Assembly (NCBI GenBank): GCA_007449985.2
Contig: VIIQ02000562.1
Span: forward strand, 124,001-188,000
Source: Desmodesmus armatus
Lineage: Eukaryota; Chlorophyta; Chlorophyceae; Sphaeropleales; Scenedesmaceae
Reading direction: 5' to 3'
Length of the DNA stretch: 64,000 nucleotides
In this document: one piece after another, positions 23,101-35,362 of the stretch
How positions within the stretch are numbered: position 1 is the stretch's first letter
Layout of the letters: each line of letters starts with the position of its first letter
Position numbers and translations under genes: made by a program
Notes under the pieces: generated by a model
Database searches by the model: none
What the model was told of the DNA's origin: nothing
The model's input: the letters and a program-made list of their open reading frames with translations, nothing else

Positions 23101-26100
23101 GTACTATTGGCCGTACAATACTCCCTCACCTGAACTCCCTTCCTGCAAACACAGTTGGCTGCTGTGGCTTGTCAGCAGGGTTGCCATAGAAGGGCTCCCT
23201 GTGCACCTCAGGCTGCAGCCCTAGGGCCAACAGCTCTGACTCAGCCTGATGGGGGCTGGGGGGCTTGAAGCGAGGCACCAGCAGCACACACAGACCACAA
23301 GGGACCCGGGCAAGCTTGGCTGCAGCAGCAGCACGTGTTGCTGCTGCTGCTGCCGGTGCTGGCACTGCAGCAGCCAGGTCAGCATGGTTGGCAGCGGGGT
23401 TGGGGCTGCCTGCTCCATCAACTTCCATCATTTGAGGGGACACTGCATTACGGCCCTGCTCTTGCTGCTGCCGCTGCTGCTGAAGGTGGCTGGCCTCCTC
23501 CTCTTGCTGCTGCTGCTGGTGTTGGTGCGGCTGTTGTGGCCGCGGCGGCGGCATGTCCAGCTGCAGCTGTGGCTGTACGTCAAGCTGAGTGGTGGGGACT
23601 TGAACACCTTCTACAACCTCTTCCAAGGGCTGTGTGGGCAGCACAGCATCGCTACCGGCACTGCTGGTGATGTGTGTCCCACCACTGCTAACCACACCAG
23701 AGGCTGGTTGGAGGCTAAGGGGGGTGGTGGCCAGGGCTGCAGGCACATCCCCTGCAGGACTAGCAGCAGCAGCGACTGCTGCTGCTGCTGCTGCTGCTGA
23801 CCTTCCAGCATCAGCGACAGCTAGCTGTGCCATGCCAGCAGCGGCAGCAGCAGCAGCAGCTTGGGACACATCAGCAGGGAACACCAACGGTGTGTCTGGC
23901 AGTTCGAAGCTGAGCACACGGGCCAGAGGGGAGAACCCTGCTGGGGTGAACCAACTTCAACCCCTGGAGCCCCCTGGTCTCCTGCTACCGGCCCACCCTC
24001 AACTGCTGCCTGCAGCCCTGGCTCTGCAGCAGCACCTGTAAGCTGCTGCTGCTGCTGCTGCACACCTGAATCTGCAGCAGTGCCGGAGAGCTGCAGCTGC
24101 AGTAGTTGCTGCTGTTGAAAGGGACTGTCAATCAGACCACCTGCTGGTGCACCCATCCCAGCATCAGCAGCATCAGCAGCATCAGCAGCATCAGCAGCGG
24201 CAGCAGCTGTTGTTTCCAGCTGGGTGAGGGGAGGGGTGTCAAGGGCCGACCGGACCCCTGCTGCTGCTGCAAGTGCTGGCTGCCTGCCGGTGTGCTGTGC
24301 TGTGTGGACGGCTGAGAGTCTGGAATGACAATCACCTCACATGGGCTCACAACACCCCCCATCCCTGATCCTGGGGTGACACCACTACCACCACCATCAC
24401 CACCATCCGCTACTGCTCCTGCTGCTGCTGTTGGGTCTTGCTGTGAGCGATCAGCTGCTCGAGCAGTGCTGGCAATTGCTGCTGCTGCTGCTGCTGCAGT
24501 GTTTGGTGTGTTGGCCAAGCTGCTGCTAGACAGCAGCTCTATAGGTGAGGAGACAGGGGTGCTGCGGCCAGCCCTATGCCCCTGGGTACCACCCCCACCT
24601 GCTGGCCCCCCCGACAGCAGCAAAGACAGCGGAGTGCCACCCTGCTGCTGCTGCTGCTGCTGCTGCGGAAGATCAGCAGAGCCCAGTGTAGCTTCAAACA
24701 CCTGCTGCTGCACCTGTTGTGTCTGCTGTTGGTGCTGTTGCGGCGGCTGCTGCAGCAGCACTGGCTCCTGCTGCTGCTGCCGCTGCTGCCGTGCCGGCCC
24801 AAAGCCGTACAGGTGTGGGCTCACAGGGCTGCTGCTCAACCGTGACTGGGCCCACCCACCAAAGTCAAAACCCCTGCTGCTCTGTGATGCGCCAGCAGCA
24901 CCACCACTGCCTCCACCAGCAGCAGAAACAACCTCTGCGGCAGCAGCAACAGGACTAGCTTCTGCAGCAGCAGCAGCAGCTGGTGCTGTGGCCTGACCTA
25001 CTGTCACTGCTACTGCACCCTCCAGAGCACCACCATGTCCGGATGGATGGCTCACACCTGACACCCCCCCTACATCTGCTGCTGCTGCTTGTCGTGTGGT
25101 GCTGCCTCCAGCAGCAGCAGCAGCAGCAGCAGTAAAAGGGTCGCTGGCAGCACCACTGCTGCTGCTGGTGCTGGTGTGTCCCCCCCGCAGGATCTGCAAC
25201 ACCCTGAAGGTGAGGGGCACAGCAGCAGCAGCAGCAGCAGCAGCACCATCACCACCACCAGCCCCATCTGGCACGCCAGGTACTGCCTCGGCCTGCTGCT
25301 GGTCAAGCTGGTGTTCAAACCCGCCCAAGGTTGCCGCAGCTGCTGCTGTGGTGGCTGCTGCTGTGCTGTGCAGGTTGGGTACAGGCTGCGTGGGTTGCTG
25401 CAGCTCCTGTGTGGGTGGCAACTCCTCAAGGAGCGCCGCTGCCTCGACCTCAGCTGCACCAGGCACACCAACAGCAGCAGCAGCAGCGACAGCTGGCGCA
25501 TCAGGCCTGCCAGCAGCACCAACGGCGGCGGCAGCAGGTGTGTGCTGCCCTGGCTCTGCTGTGGGTGCGACATCCCCATGAGCTCAGGGCTGTCTGCAGC
25601 ACCATCAACCTGGGGGATGTGATACTTGGACGCATGAGGGGGCACACCCTGGACGGGACCCAGCTGACCCTCTAGCACATCCTGCTGCTGCTGCTGCTGC
25701 TGTGGCGACCCAGGCAACTGTTGCTGCTGCTGCGGTTGTGGTTGCGCTGGCGACTGAGACGGCTGTGGTTGCTGCTGCTGCAGAAGGTCCCAGGCTGTCT
25801 GCAGCTGCACGCCAACCCAGCCTGGTGACCCTGCTGCTGCTGCTGCTGCAGGGCTGTGTCCTGCATAAGGCACACTGCTGCTGGGGCTGGGCCCCCCACT
25901 GTACCCTGCAGCTGCACCAGGCCACACACCCTGGACACCTCCAGCCAGCACCCCTGCTCCACCTGCTGCTGCTGCTGCTGGCGCTGCCCCCTGTGGTGTG
26001 AGGGCTGCCTGTGCTGCACTGCGCTTGGATGGAGTGAGGGTGAGCGGCAGGGGCATGCGTGTGCGGCCCCTGGTGCCGCTGCCTGGCTGGCTGGGTGCAA

Positions 26101-27349
26101 CTGCAGCAGCAGGAGAAGGCCCAGGGGATGACAGGTGGTGGTAGTGCTGCTGCTGTTGCTGCTGCTGGGACTGCAGGTGCGGCGGTGTTGCATGCCCAGC
26201 AGCAGCAGCAGCAGCAGCAGCGACGGCGGGGCTGTGGGGTCGTTGTCTCTTGCTGCTGCTGGTGGGTGTGCTGCTAGGTGTCAGCAGGAGTGCCAGGGGG
26301 CCTGGTGATGCGATAGAATTGTGGTGACCCTGTGCTGTCGCCTAGGGGCTACCCGGCCAGACACCCTACCACCTGCCATTGCTGCTGCTGCTGCTGCCGT
26401 GTCGTCATCCCCGCTGTCCACTTCACTGCTTCCACCACTGCCGCGGCTGCCATTGCTGATGGTGCCAATGGAGCTGTCTGAAGCAGCACCAGCACCGGCA
26501 GCAGCAGCAGCAGCAGCATCTGTGCCACCAGCCCACCCTTGGTGAGTCTGCTGCTGCTGCTGGCTGTGAGGAGGCACCAGCTGCACAGTTTCATACTGCA
26601 TGTTGAACTGCTGCTGCTCCTCAACCTGCTCAAGCAGTGCCATGTAAGCATCATAGTCATCGTGTGTGCCACCCTCTGAGCCACCATCGGCAGCAGCAGC
26701 AGCAGCAGCAGAGGGAGGCAGCTGCTGCTGGTGGGTGTCAGGTGATTCGCCACCCCCATCCTCAGCCTCTCCCTCCACCGTGGCTGCTGCTGCTGCTGCT
26801 GCTGCTGCTTGTTGCTGTTCTGGCTCTGCATGCTGCCACATCTGCGCAGGAGGGCATTGGCTGCTGCTGCCACACCCATCTGCGCCGGCCTCATCTGGCG
26901 CATCATCCCAGCCAGCAGGGACAGGACTGTGGGGCGCTGCTGCACCAACTCGCTGCTGCTGCTGCTGCTGCTGCCATGCTGTGCTGCCTAGCTCGCCAGC
27001 ATCAAGCAACCGATCAAGCTGCTGCTGAGCCACCTGCTGCTGCTGCTGCTGCTGCTGCTGCAATGCATCAGGTACAGGCTCGACGAGCGCCTGACTGCCC
27101 CACGCCTCCTGCTGCTGCTGATGCTGCTGCTGATGCTCGCCCTGCTCCTGCTGCTGCTGCTGATCTGAGCGGTCATCGACATCCATCAGGGCGTCTGAGT
27201 ACTGCCGCTCCTCCTTCCACTCCTGTTCCCAAGCATGCTGCTCATGGTCCTGCTGCTGCTGGGTTGGGGGCTGCTGTTGCAGCTGAGGCTGTAAGTCCAA
27301 CCCTTGCAGCTCCCCGGACTCCCTGCGCCGTCTCTTGTGGGGGCTGGCC

Positions 27350-27388
<39 letters not shown>

Positions 27389-28351
27389 TCGCCCTCCTGC
27401 TCCTGTTCCACCAATGCAGCCAGCTCTAGCAGCAGGTCATCCATCTGTCCCCCCTCACCCTCCCCCTCAAACAGCCCCTCCTCTGACAGCATCTCCCCAC
27501 CAGACTCTGAGCTGGCACTAGAGCCAGGCTGGCCTGCAGCACCACCACCATCCTCACCAGCAGCAGCAGCAGCAGCAGCTGTAGCTGCCGATATTGCTGC
27601 GTCCGTGACCGCGGCATCAGCCCCCTGCGATGCGGCAGCAGTGACGGCAGCCGCCGCTGCTGCCAGCGCCTGTGAGGTGCGGCGCCGCTGCAGCCGCCTG
27701 CTAGTGCTGCCCCTGCCTTGCGATCCCAGTGGGGTGACCCCGCCATCCCCTGCCGCCGCCGCCGCTGCTGCTGCCGTTTGTGATTCAGGAAATTGGCTGT
27801 CCTCCAGCAGTACACCACTGCCCAGTCTGCTACTGGTGCGCCGCTGTGCCCTCCTGTCTAGCTGTTGCTGGGTGTAAAGCTGACTCAACAGCACCGTATC
27901 AACCAGAGGGACATCCCCTGCTGCTGCTGCTGCTGCTGCTGCAGGGGTGCTCCACATGGCGGCTGCTGCTGCTGCTGACGGGGATGTTGCTTCCAGCTGC
28001 TGCTGGCTGACTGGTGCTGCTGCTGCAGCCCCATACCCTGCTGCCTGAGCAGCAAACGCTACCGGGGTCTGTTGGGGTGCCAGCAGTGGCGACCCTGCCT
28101 CCACACCCGTACCCCTGCTGCCACCTGCAGCGGCATACTCTGCTGCTGGTGTGCCTGCTGGTGTGGTGGTGTCAAGTGCACGGGGTGTGTGCGCTGCTGC
28201 TGCTGCTGCTGCTGTCCTGGTGAGCCTGGTGTGTGTTCTTGCTGCCAGTCCTGTTGCAACAACTCGGTTGGCAGGCTGGCTGGACAGCAGCAGCAGCGAC
28301 TGCTGGGCACCCCCAGGGGTCAGCTGCTGCTGTGAAGGCGTACCATCAATG

Positions 28352-28383
<32 letters not shown>

Positions 28384-29208
28384 GTGCTCACCATCAGCAC
28401 TCATGGCCTCTCGAGCAGCAGGAGTCTGCTCGTAGCTTGCAGCAGCAGCAGCAGCTGCAGCAGTGTTGCTGGGGCTGAAGGGGTCTGGGCCCAGTGGCCC
28501 CTGCTGCGGGGTTGACTGTGTGTGGGGCTCTCCTGCTGCTGCTGCTGCAGCTGGTAGTGGTGGTGGGGGAGGTGATGATTGCTGCTGGGTCTGTTGATGC
28601 TGCTGCTGCTGGCGCTTGGCTGCTGCAGCAGCTAGCAGTGAGGCAGCCTGGTGGGATACTGCCTGCAGCATGTCAACACATTGCAAATTGTGGGGACCAG
28701 ATATATTTATGCTGCTGGCCGTAATTGGTACTTGTCTTGTCATGGCAGACATTCTGTGCATCTCACTCTCCCAATTCCTCTCCACTCACTTACTGGCAGC
28801 CCGCACTCAGGTGTGCTTGCATCCAAGAGCTATTCACCCTGAACCCCTCCCTCACAGCCTAATGTTCAAACATCACACTCTTCTCTCTCTTTGGTTTTCA
28901 AACATCTCACTCTACTCACCCTGATCTCACTCTACTCACCCTGAACTCCTCTCTCACAGCCTCCACTGCAGGACACAGGGGCCGCGGCCTCCTGGGTGGC
29001 GATGCTGGTGGTGGGGGTATGCTGCTGCCCCCCAGCCTCCACCTCTCAGCCTGCCACATGGGCACCAGGCTGGCCACCAGCTGCATGTCTGGTGAGGCTG
29101 ACTGCAGGGGGACGTGCAGGGCCTCCTGCCTGTTGAGTATGTCGTGGACTGAAGCATCAACCTCTAGGGAACAGGTGCTCTGACGGCTGGGGATAGACCT
29201 GTGTGTGT

Positions 29209-29240
<32 letters not shown>

Positions 29241-32036
29241 ATAGGGAGGGGTGAAGAAGGGAAGGGTGGTTGTGAGTTCAGCATTCAGGGGGTGAGCACA
29301 CACACACGCGCACAACAATGTGCTGCGGCCCGCAGTAATTCTTCGCTTAGGCCCAGGCAGCCTGCTGCCTACCTGAAGGCAACCTTGGACACGCGGTTCA
29401 AGGGGGCATTCAGGTAGCCGGCAGGCTGCCTTGGCCCAAGCAAAGAATCATCGCCTAGTAGGAGATGAACCGTTTGACAGCAGCAATGTAGATGCCAGCC
29501 GCACACGGGTGTCAACACACCTCACCCCTCATCCCCCTCTCACCTTGCAGGACACCCCACCTCCTCAGCAAACACATTCCACTGCCAGCCCCGCGGTATG
29601 CTGTCCTCATCCCACACACACTCAGACCCTGTTAGACCCTGACTGCTGAGGCTGGACACCCCTGCTGAACCACACTGGCCTAAACCACCACCAGACCCTT
29701 GCTGCCCTAAACCCTGGCCTGAAACCTGCTGACCCAAGCCCTGATCTGGGCTCAGCCCGAGTTGTGGTGGTGCCTGCGCCTGGGTTTGGGGCTGTGCTGA
29801 GCTGTCATAGGCCACATTTGCTGCACTGTCTGCCTTCCAAGGGTCCCAGCAGGACCGGCAGCTGCTTGCAGGGCAGATGTGCTGCTTGGCGGCTGTTGAG
29901 CCTGACGCTGCTGTGGCTGCTGCAGGCTGCTGGGCTCCGTTTGCTGCTGCTAGTGGTGGTGGTTGTGGCTTGTGTGTGTTGTGTTGTGTCTCAGATGGCG
30001 GTCTGAACACTGCACGCTGCAGCTTCAGCCAGCCCATACCAACCAGGTTGAAGTCAATCTGAGGGCGGGCGCAGCAGCAGAATGCAGCCGTACACACCAG
30101 TGAAAGGTGGAGGCAATACTGATATAGGGATGTGACTGAAATAGGCTTGCTAGTTTGGCTGCATTGACTAAAGGCACCAGAAAGCACGTCCCTCCACCCA
30201 CCACACTCACCACACATCTCCACCCCACATGTCCACTGATAAGTCTACTAGGACTTTCGCTTCTCACTCTCAATATACAAAATTCCCAACACACAATGCA
30301 CAGCACATAGATGCACGGCAGGCACAGATGCACCCCCTCAGCTCCCCCCCCCCCATTTCCCTGATTTGTCTCCTAGGGCACTTGCTTCTCACACTCAACA
30401 TACAAGCTTCCGACACACAAAGTTCCTCACACACAATGCACATCACACAGTACTGTGTACTGTGCGTGTCTGTGCGTGTCGTGTACTAGTAGTGCAGAAG
30501 CGTCCCCTCTGCTCCCCCCACCTTGAGCTGCAGCAGGAAGGGTATGTGGGCCTCATAGGCCTGGAAGCGCCTGCCCAGTATGGCACCAGAGCCCAGCAGC
30601 AGGGAGGCACGCCCCACATCCTGAGGGTTGTACCTGAAGGGACGCAGCACAGCGCAGCACAGCACAACACAGCACCAAGCAGATGGACACCTGCGCATGC
30701 AGCTACTGGTGAGTACGCTCACGACACCATAGATTCCCACACTCTTGAGGGGGACATGACATGTTGCAAAAACAGACATCATTACCCAACGGTTGTCAAA
30801 GCCACCAGCAGCGACCTTGCCAGCACCACTCACCACTGCTAACACTTCACCATCAGCCAGTGAGGGTAGTTTTCTCTATTGCCTGGGTGTGAACGCAGGA
30901 CTACAGCAACATCACATTGCTTCCACAGAGAACACAAGCCACTCCCACTGCCATCCCAATGTGGCAGCTGCTGCAGCACTTACAAGACGACTTTTATGAA
31001 CAGCACTTCATCAGCGTAGTAGCCGTACATGGGCCGCGCCTTCACCAGCAGCAGGTCAGCAACATGCTGCTTCTTGCTGCGCGCAAACCTGCCGCCCTGC
31101 TGCCTATCAACAGCGGCAGCACCGGCTGTATCGCCTGCGGCATCTGCTGCGCCTGCACCTCCCACTGCTGCCGTGGCTGCTGCTGCTGTTGCTGCCAGAC
31201 CGCCTGACATGTTGAGTGCTGTGTCGATAGCCAGCGCCAGGCGGCGCAGGTAGGCAGCAGCTGCAGGGCAACAGCAAGAGGGTGCAAATGCATGCAGGAG
31301 ACAGAGGGATGAGAAACAAAAAGGGTGACAGAATGGGTGAGGAAGCTTGGGGGCAGCTGATTGTCTGGGCGTCAGCAGAGCAAATCTGCTCCTGGAGGCA
31401 TCACAGCTGTGTCAGCAGGTGCTCCTGTTGGTCACAGCTCACACAGCTTTGATAAACAGATGCACGCGCACCTGACATTTGCATGGGTGAAGTTGCAGCA
31501 TAGAGTGGTTACGGAGGCAGAGCGTGTTGGCACAGCAGGGCTAGCTGGTGTATGCAGCTGCAGCAGCATGCAGGTTGGGTGCACGTACTGCCAGCTGCTG
31601 CGGCTGCTTCACAACACCTTGCTCACCCTCTGCTGGTTCTGCAGGCAGGTCATTGCCGTATGGGACATAGAAGTATGGAAAGGCCTGCAGTGCAAGGTGT
31701 GTGCAGCATCTGTCGTCAGTTGGTGTTCCATGCAGCAATTCACGACAACTGCTGCTGTTGTGGGGCGGCGCATGGGTCATGGCCTTACTGCTGCTGCTGC
31801 ACCCCTGCGCACCCCAGGCACTACAGCAGGCTGTTCACCTGATGCAGGTGAAGACACACTCGCTGGCCGCTGGGTGTAGATCCAAAGACCCTTACGATAG
31901 GGACTGTATCGACAACAGTGCCCTCTAGGCTTGAAAACGTCACATCCAGCCCTGGAACAGGGGGTGCCAAGTAGTAGTCCAAGGACACTATCCTTATGCT
32001 GAAGAATCGATCGTGTTCGACGCTGCCAAGCTGCAT
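13683..32036 (-). CDS. REV3: DNA polymerase zeta catalytic subunit REV3 (B-family translesion polymerase)
   Basis: The N-terminal exons are 32036-31839 (RIVSLDYYLAPPVPGLD), 31684-31627 (AFPYFYVPYG), 31260-30984, 30633-30522 (ILGRRFQAYEAHIPFLLQ), 30058-29544 and 29198-28940 (STCSLEVDA). Phases agree across these junctions and into the exon starting at 28662. A huge Gln/Ala-rich region follows (28.7-20.8 kb), ending VEVHADSRGSLLPDPR. The exonuclease-like domain has LDPDVIVGWDIQQGSLGYL. Polymerase motifs are LDFQSLYPSL (17881-17910), LKLIANVSYGYTSASFSGRM and YGDTDS (DTD at 16522-16530), so the catalytic aspartates are intact. The C-terminus carries CAVCDDL...CERC and CQSC...CTSLDC, the zinc and iron-sulfur cysteine clusters that bind accessory subunits. 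REV3 extends mismatched or damaged primers with REV7. Apparent one-base frame changes occur near 19500, 17850 and in the low-complexity part. Confidence 0.93.
29209..29239 (+). repeat. 31-base G homopolymer in a REV3 intron
   Basis: An uninterrupted run of G on the plus strand is C on the REV3 sense strand. It sits directly before CACACACAG, the acceptor of the exon beginning at 29198, so it forms the polypyrimidine tract. Its length may be inexact in the assembly. Confidence 0.9.
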
Positions 32037-33111
32037 AAAGGCAACTTTCAGTCTCCCTTGCTCCCATGCTTCACAGGGAGAGGGGCAAAACAGCTGCAGA
32101 TCGACCACGGATCATGGCAGGCTGGCACAAGAGGATTGTTGGACGTGGCCACCGCCCAGGCATGCATTCGGATGCTACAGGGCTATTGACCTGGAAAAAT
32201 GGTCCATGCAATGTCCTGACGTCCTCAGCATGACGCAGCACGCATCATTCGAAAGAGGGCGACAGTTCAAGCATACCCGCATGTTGCAAGCGGTCGCATG
32301 GCACAATGGTTTTTGGGTTAATTGCATGTCTCATTGCGGGCTGCTGCACATCTCTGTGTTGCCATGAGCCCGTGTTACAATCTTGTTGGTTGGGTGCACA
32401 CACATCTTGCCAGTCCCTCTCACTGTAACAAATCAATTGCGTGGGACAGTTCGGCGCTCGTCTCATGCAACCAGTACATATAATCATTCAGGTAACTACC
32501 AAGGCATGTGGTGCCCATGAAGGTCCCCTCGAGAGCAGGCCAGCATCGCCCATTTGGCAATGACGGCATGAGTGGTGGATGATACCGACCTTGCGGTTCA
32601 CGGATGTTGAGCAGAGCGACGACCCAATGCGTCATGGCAACCCTTTCTACAATGCTGACTGGCACATCACAGGAATAATGCCTCAGCCAATCACAGCCGG
32701 CAGCTCACTGAAGCACAAAAACAAGCACACCTGCCTCAGTGACTGGAGCTGTCTGACAGCGGTGATGGGCACCAGCGCTGACACACAACCAGGGCAGGGC
32801 AGGGTTGACTGTCACAAACATCACCCTCGCCTGCCAGAGCAATGCCATGTACCTCTCTATGCATCCATCCTGCAAACCCCCTTCTACCCACCAATGCAGA
32901 ACCCCGAGCAATCCTCCTCCTGCTGCTGCTGCTGCTGCTGTCGCTGCTGCTGTGCTCACACGCAGTGGCTGCGAGATCGAGTTGGCCCGCACAAGGTGCG
33001 GCCGCCCTCTGCACATGCACATACAGCAAGTAATGCTGCTCCGCCGTACCCCACCCACCCCACCCACCCCATACACAGAATCCGTATCAACAAACAACAC
33101 GTGTGCTGCAT
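32037..33111. other. Intergenic region upstream of REV3
   Basis: About 1.07 kb between the REV3 start codon and the stop codon of the DUF5765-like gene, both minus strand. It should contain the REV3 promoter and the upstream gene's 3' UTR. A short pyrimidine-rich CTG tract lies near 32915-32950. I see no supported coding exon or RNA gene. Confidence 0.5.
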
Positions 33112-34985
33112 CTAATGCAGCTTGTTGTATCCTCCCAGCTGCTGCTTGTAGCCTGCGAGCTGCTGCTGATACAAGTGGATCACTGCTACTGCTTCGGTCT
33201 CTGCCTCTTTTGGCGCCCCTGCGCCTTCGTAGTAGCATGCACCCAGCCGTTGGTCCTTGGGAGGCAACCGCCCCTTGCCCGTGACAACCTTGGCCACCAT
33301 CACCTCAATCAACATCAGCAGTATGACCTGCACATGAACCCAGCACAACATGTGTTGAGAGTTTGCATGTACATGCACACAGTCTGTGCTACATGCCAGT
33401 GCTGGTATCACAAACGCTATGCCGCGCAACTGCTGTGCAACATGGCTTGACAATATTTGGAAACGATACAGCTGTGACAGACATGATGGAAGTTTAAGTA
33501 CCCACCTGGAACACAGATAAGAATGACCTGCAGCACAGCAGTACAAACACCAAAGCAAGGGCAAGCAAGTCAGTGCATGCTTTGCAGAATCCTGCAGGTG
33601 TGTGTTTGCTGCCCACTCTCTGTCATTCAGGCATCTGCAGCCAAGACGTGAGACAACGTATGATACTGCCGGGTTCGCTGCCTGACCTCCAGCAGCAGCA
33701 ACAAGCGCACAAGTGCTGGTCAAACATCATAATAGCAGCATAAGCTAGCTAGCAAGCCTTCTCAGCTCTCACCAGATCGAAGCCCATTCAAACATCTGCG
33801 CCCGTTCGTTGCGTTCCACCAGCTGGCTAGCCGCCAGAGGTCCCGTCAGCAGTGTGGCTGCTGCCAGGACTCTCTGAGGGGTGCCTCCCAGTATGAGGGC
33901 TGGCGCAAACATGAGGAACAGGTGCAGGAAGCTGGACGGCACAAAGTAACTGCAGCCAGACACAGCAACATGCAGCAAGACAGCACGTGAGTTGACATCC
34001 ATTCACTTGGCACTATGTTGCCAACTTTGAAGTTGTTGGGGTCCGCACCCAGTGATGAACCTGGGCACCTGGGCCGCACCCAGTGATGAACACTTCACGT
34101 GTAATCTGGGCTGACAGCACATCTACCAACACTGTTTCCAGCTGCTACTGGAGCCTACTAGGCAACACCCTCCCTTGCTCTCACCTCTGAGGCAGCATGG
34201 GCAGTGCCCAGCCAATGTGTGTCCTGCCTGTGAAGCTGCACAGCTGCCTGCCACACAGGGCCTCACCACCCCTGTCGCACCAGGTGCTGGCGCCCGCCAA
34301 CATCCTGCCCGCTGTCTCCCCCAGCAGAGCCGTGATCTCTCGGTGGCCTAGCCCAAAGAAGCGCACAAACCCTGGCGCTGCCTTGGTGAGCATCAGCACT
34401 GCACCTGCCACTGAAAGTCGCCGGATGCTTTTGTGCATGACGCTGTCTGCATAGGGGGTGATGACTGGCCGGTTGAATGCTGCCTGCGGCTGCCCCCAGA
34501 CGAATTCGTTAAAGATCAGGGGCTGGAAGGCGATGTGGATGTAGCTCAATAGGGTGAGGGCCTGATTGAGCTTGGAGGAGCACTGGTCAAGCACCATCCA
34601 CTGCAGTACTTGCAACGTCTGCAAGACAGCAGCACCGATGAGTAAGTGGTTGAGGTAATAGCATGAAAGCTGTGGTTTATGCACAGCTGCCTAGGTATGA
34701 GGTTTGCTTGTGCTGTTCCACCCTGGGGTGTCCCCGCCAGGGTGTCACCCGGCCCAGCCACCCTGCCATCCATGCATGCAGTAGGGCCTGTCTGACAGGG
34801 CGCTAGCTTACGTCGAGCCACCACGCAGATGCTTTGCTCACCTGCATTAACGCAAAGTATGCTGGCAACATCACATACTTGCTGCTCCGTCCTGACAGCA
34901 GCAGAAAACCAGCAGTAGCCCATCCCAACACTGCGCAGCCCAGTACAGCTTCCCAGTTCCCGAAGAATATGTTTGTAAGCTTCAT
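33112..34985 (-). CDS. Multi-pass membrane protein, DUF5765-like
   Basis: The ATG at 34985 (MKLTNIFFGNWEAVLG) opens an exon with a hydrophobic segment ending near 34843. The next exon (about 34620-34185) encodes ALTLLSYIHIAFQPLIFNEF, a second hydrophobic stretch, and the signature LCSFTGRTHIGWALPM. A third (about 33955-33780) has YFVPSSFLHLFLMFAPAL and NERAQMFEWASIW. A tiny exon near 33526-33507 reads VILICVP. The last exon supplies another membrane segment (VILLMLIEVMVAKVV), a Tyr/Gln-rich tail and the stop at 33112. The spacing of LCS(Y/F)...HI(A/G)W...LP and a later E-W-(P/A)-x-W fits the Pfam family DUF5765, an uncharacterised membrane family; I rely on memory of that pattern. About six membrane helices are expected. 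Function is unknown. Confidence 0.6.
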
Positions 34986-35362
34986 CTTGACGCAACTTGG
35001 GGACGAATGGGCTATCTCCGCTTCAAGGCACTACTAGCGTTCCCGCGTTTGTGGGACACTGGCTGCGTGCGTTGATGAAAGAAACAGGAGAAAGCTATGA
35101 GGGCTCTGGTACCCTAAGAGAGAGCTGACTGATGGCTGTGGTGGCTGGGTCACTGGGTCACTATTACCGCCTAGTCAAATGCGCAGGTCCTGGAAAAAGT
35201 CACAGTCAATTGCGTGGTGAATCAATGCCCGCATACAATTGGAAAAACAAGACACATTCACGCACATGCGTCATCCGGAGCCCCACAATAACCGCACCAG
35301 TCATTCCACAGTTGGGTTAGTCAAGACCCATGATTCAAGGGGCCTTTCAGCACACATGCCAT
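34986..35362. other. Intergenic spacer between the DUF5765-like gene and eIF2A
   Basis: About 380 bases between the start codon of the membrane-protein gene and the eIF2A stop codon. Both genes are on the minus strand, so it should hold one promoter and one 3' UTR. Nothing else is recognisable. Confidence 0.5.

Noticed and set aside
24160..24200. Regular CAGCAT units that resemble a short repeat array
   Set aside because: A coding microsatellite in the REV3 region; no spacers of uniform length, so not a CRISPR-type array.
26637..27877. Long plus-strand frames of 180 to 294 codons opposite REV3
   Set aside because: They are poly-Leu/Ala/Ser shadows of trinucleotide repeats in the REV3 low-complexity exon, with no family similarity.
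33040..33110. VLFVDTDSVYG-like peptide on the minus strand, resembling polymerase motif C
   Set aside because: It lies in the 3' flank of the DUF5765-like gene with no other polymerase motif nearby; the true REV3 motif (YGDTDS) is at 16522-16536.
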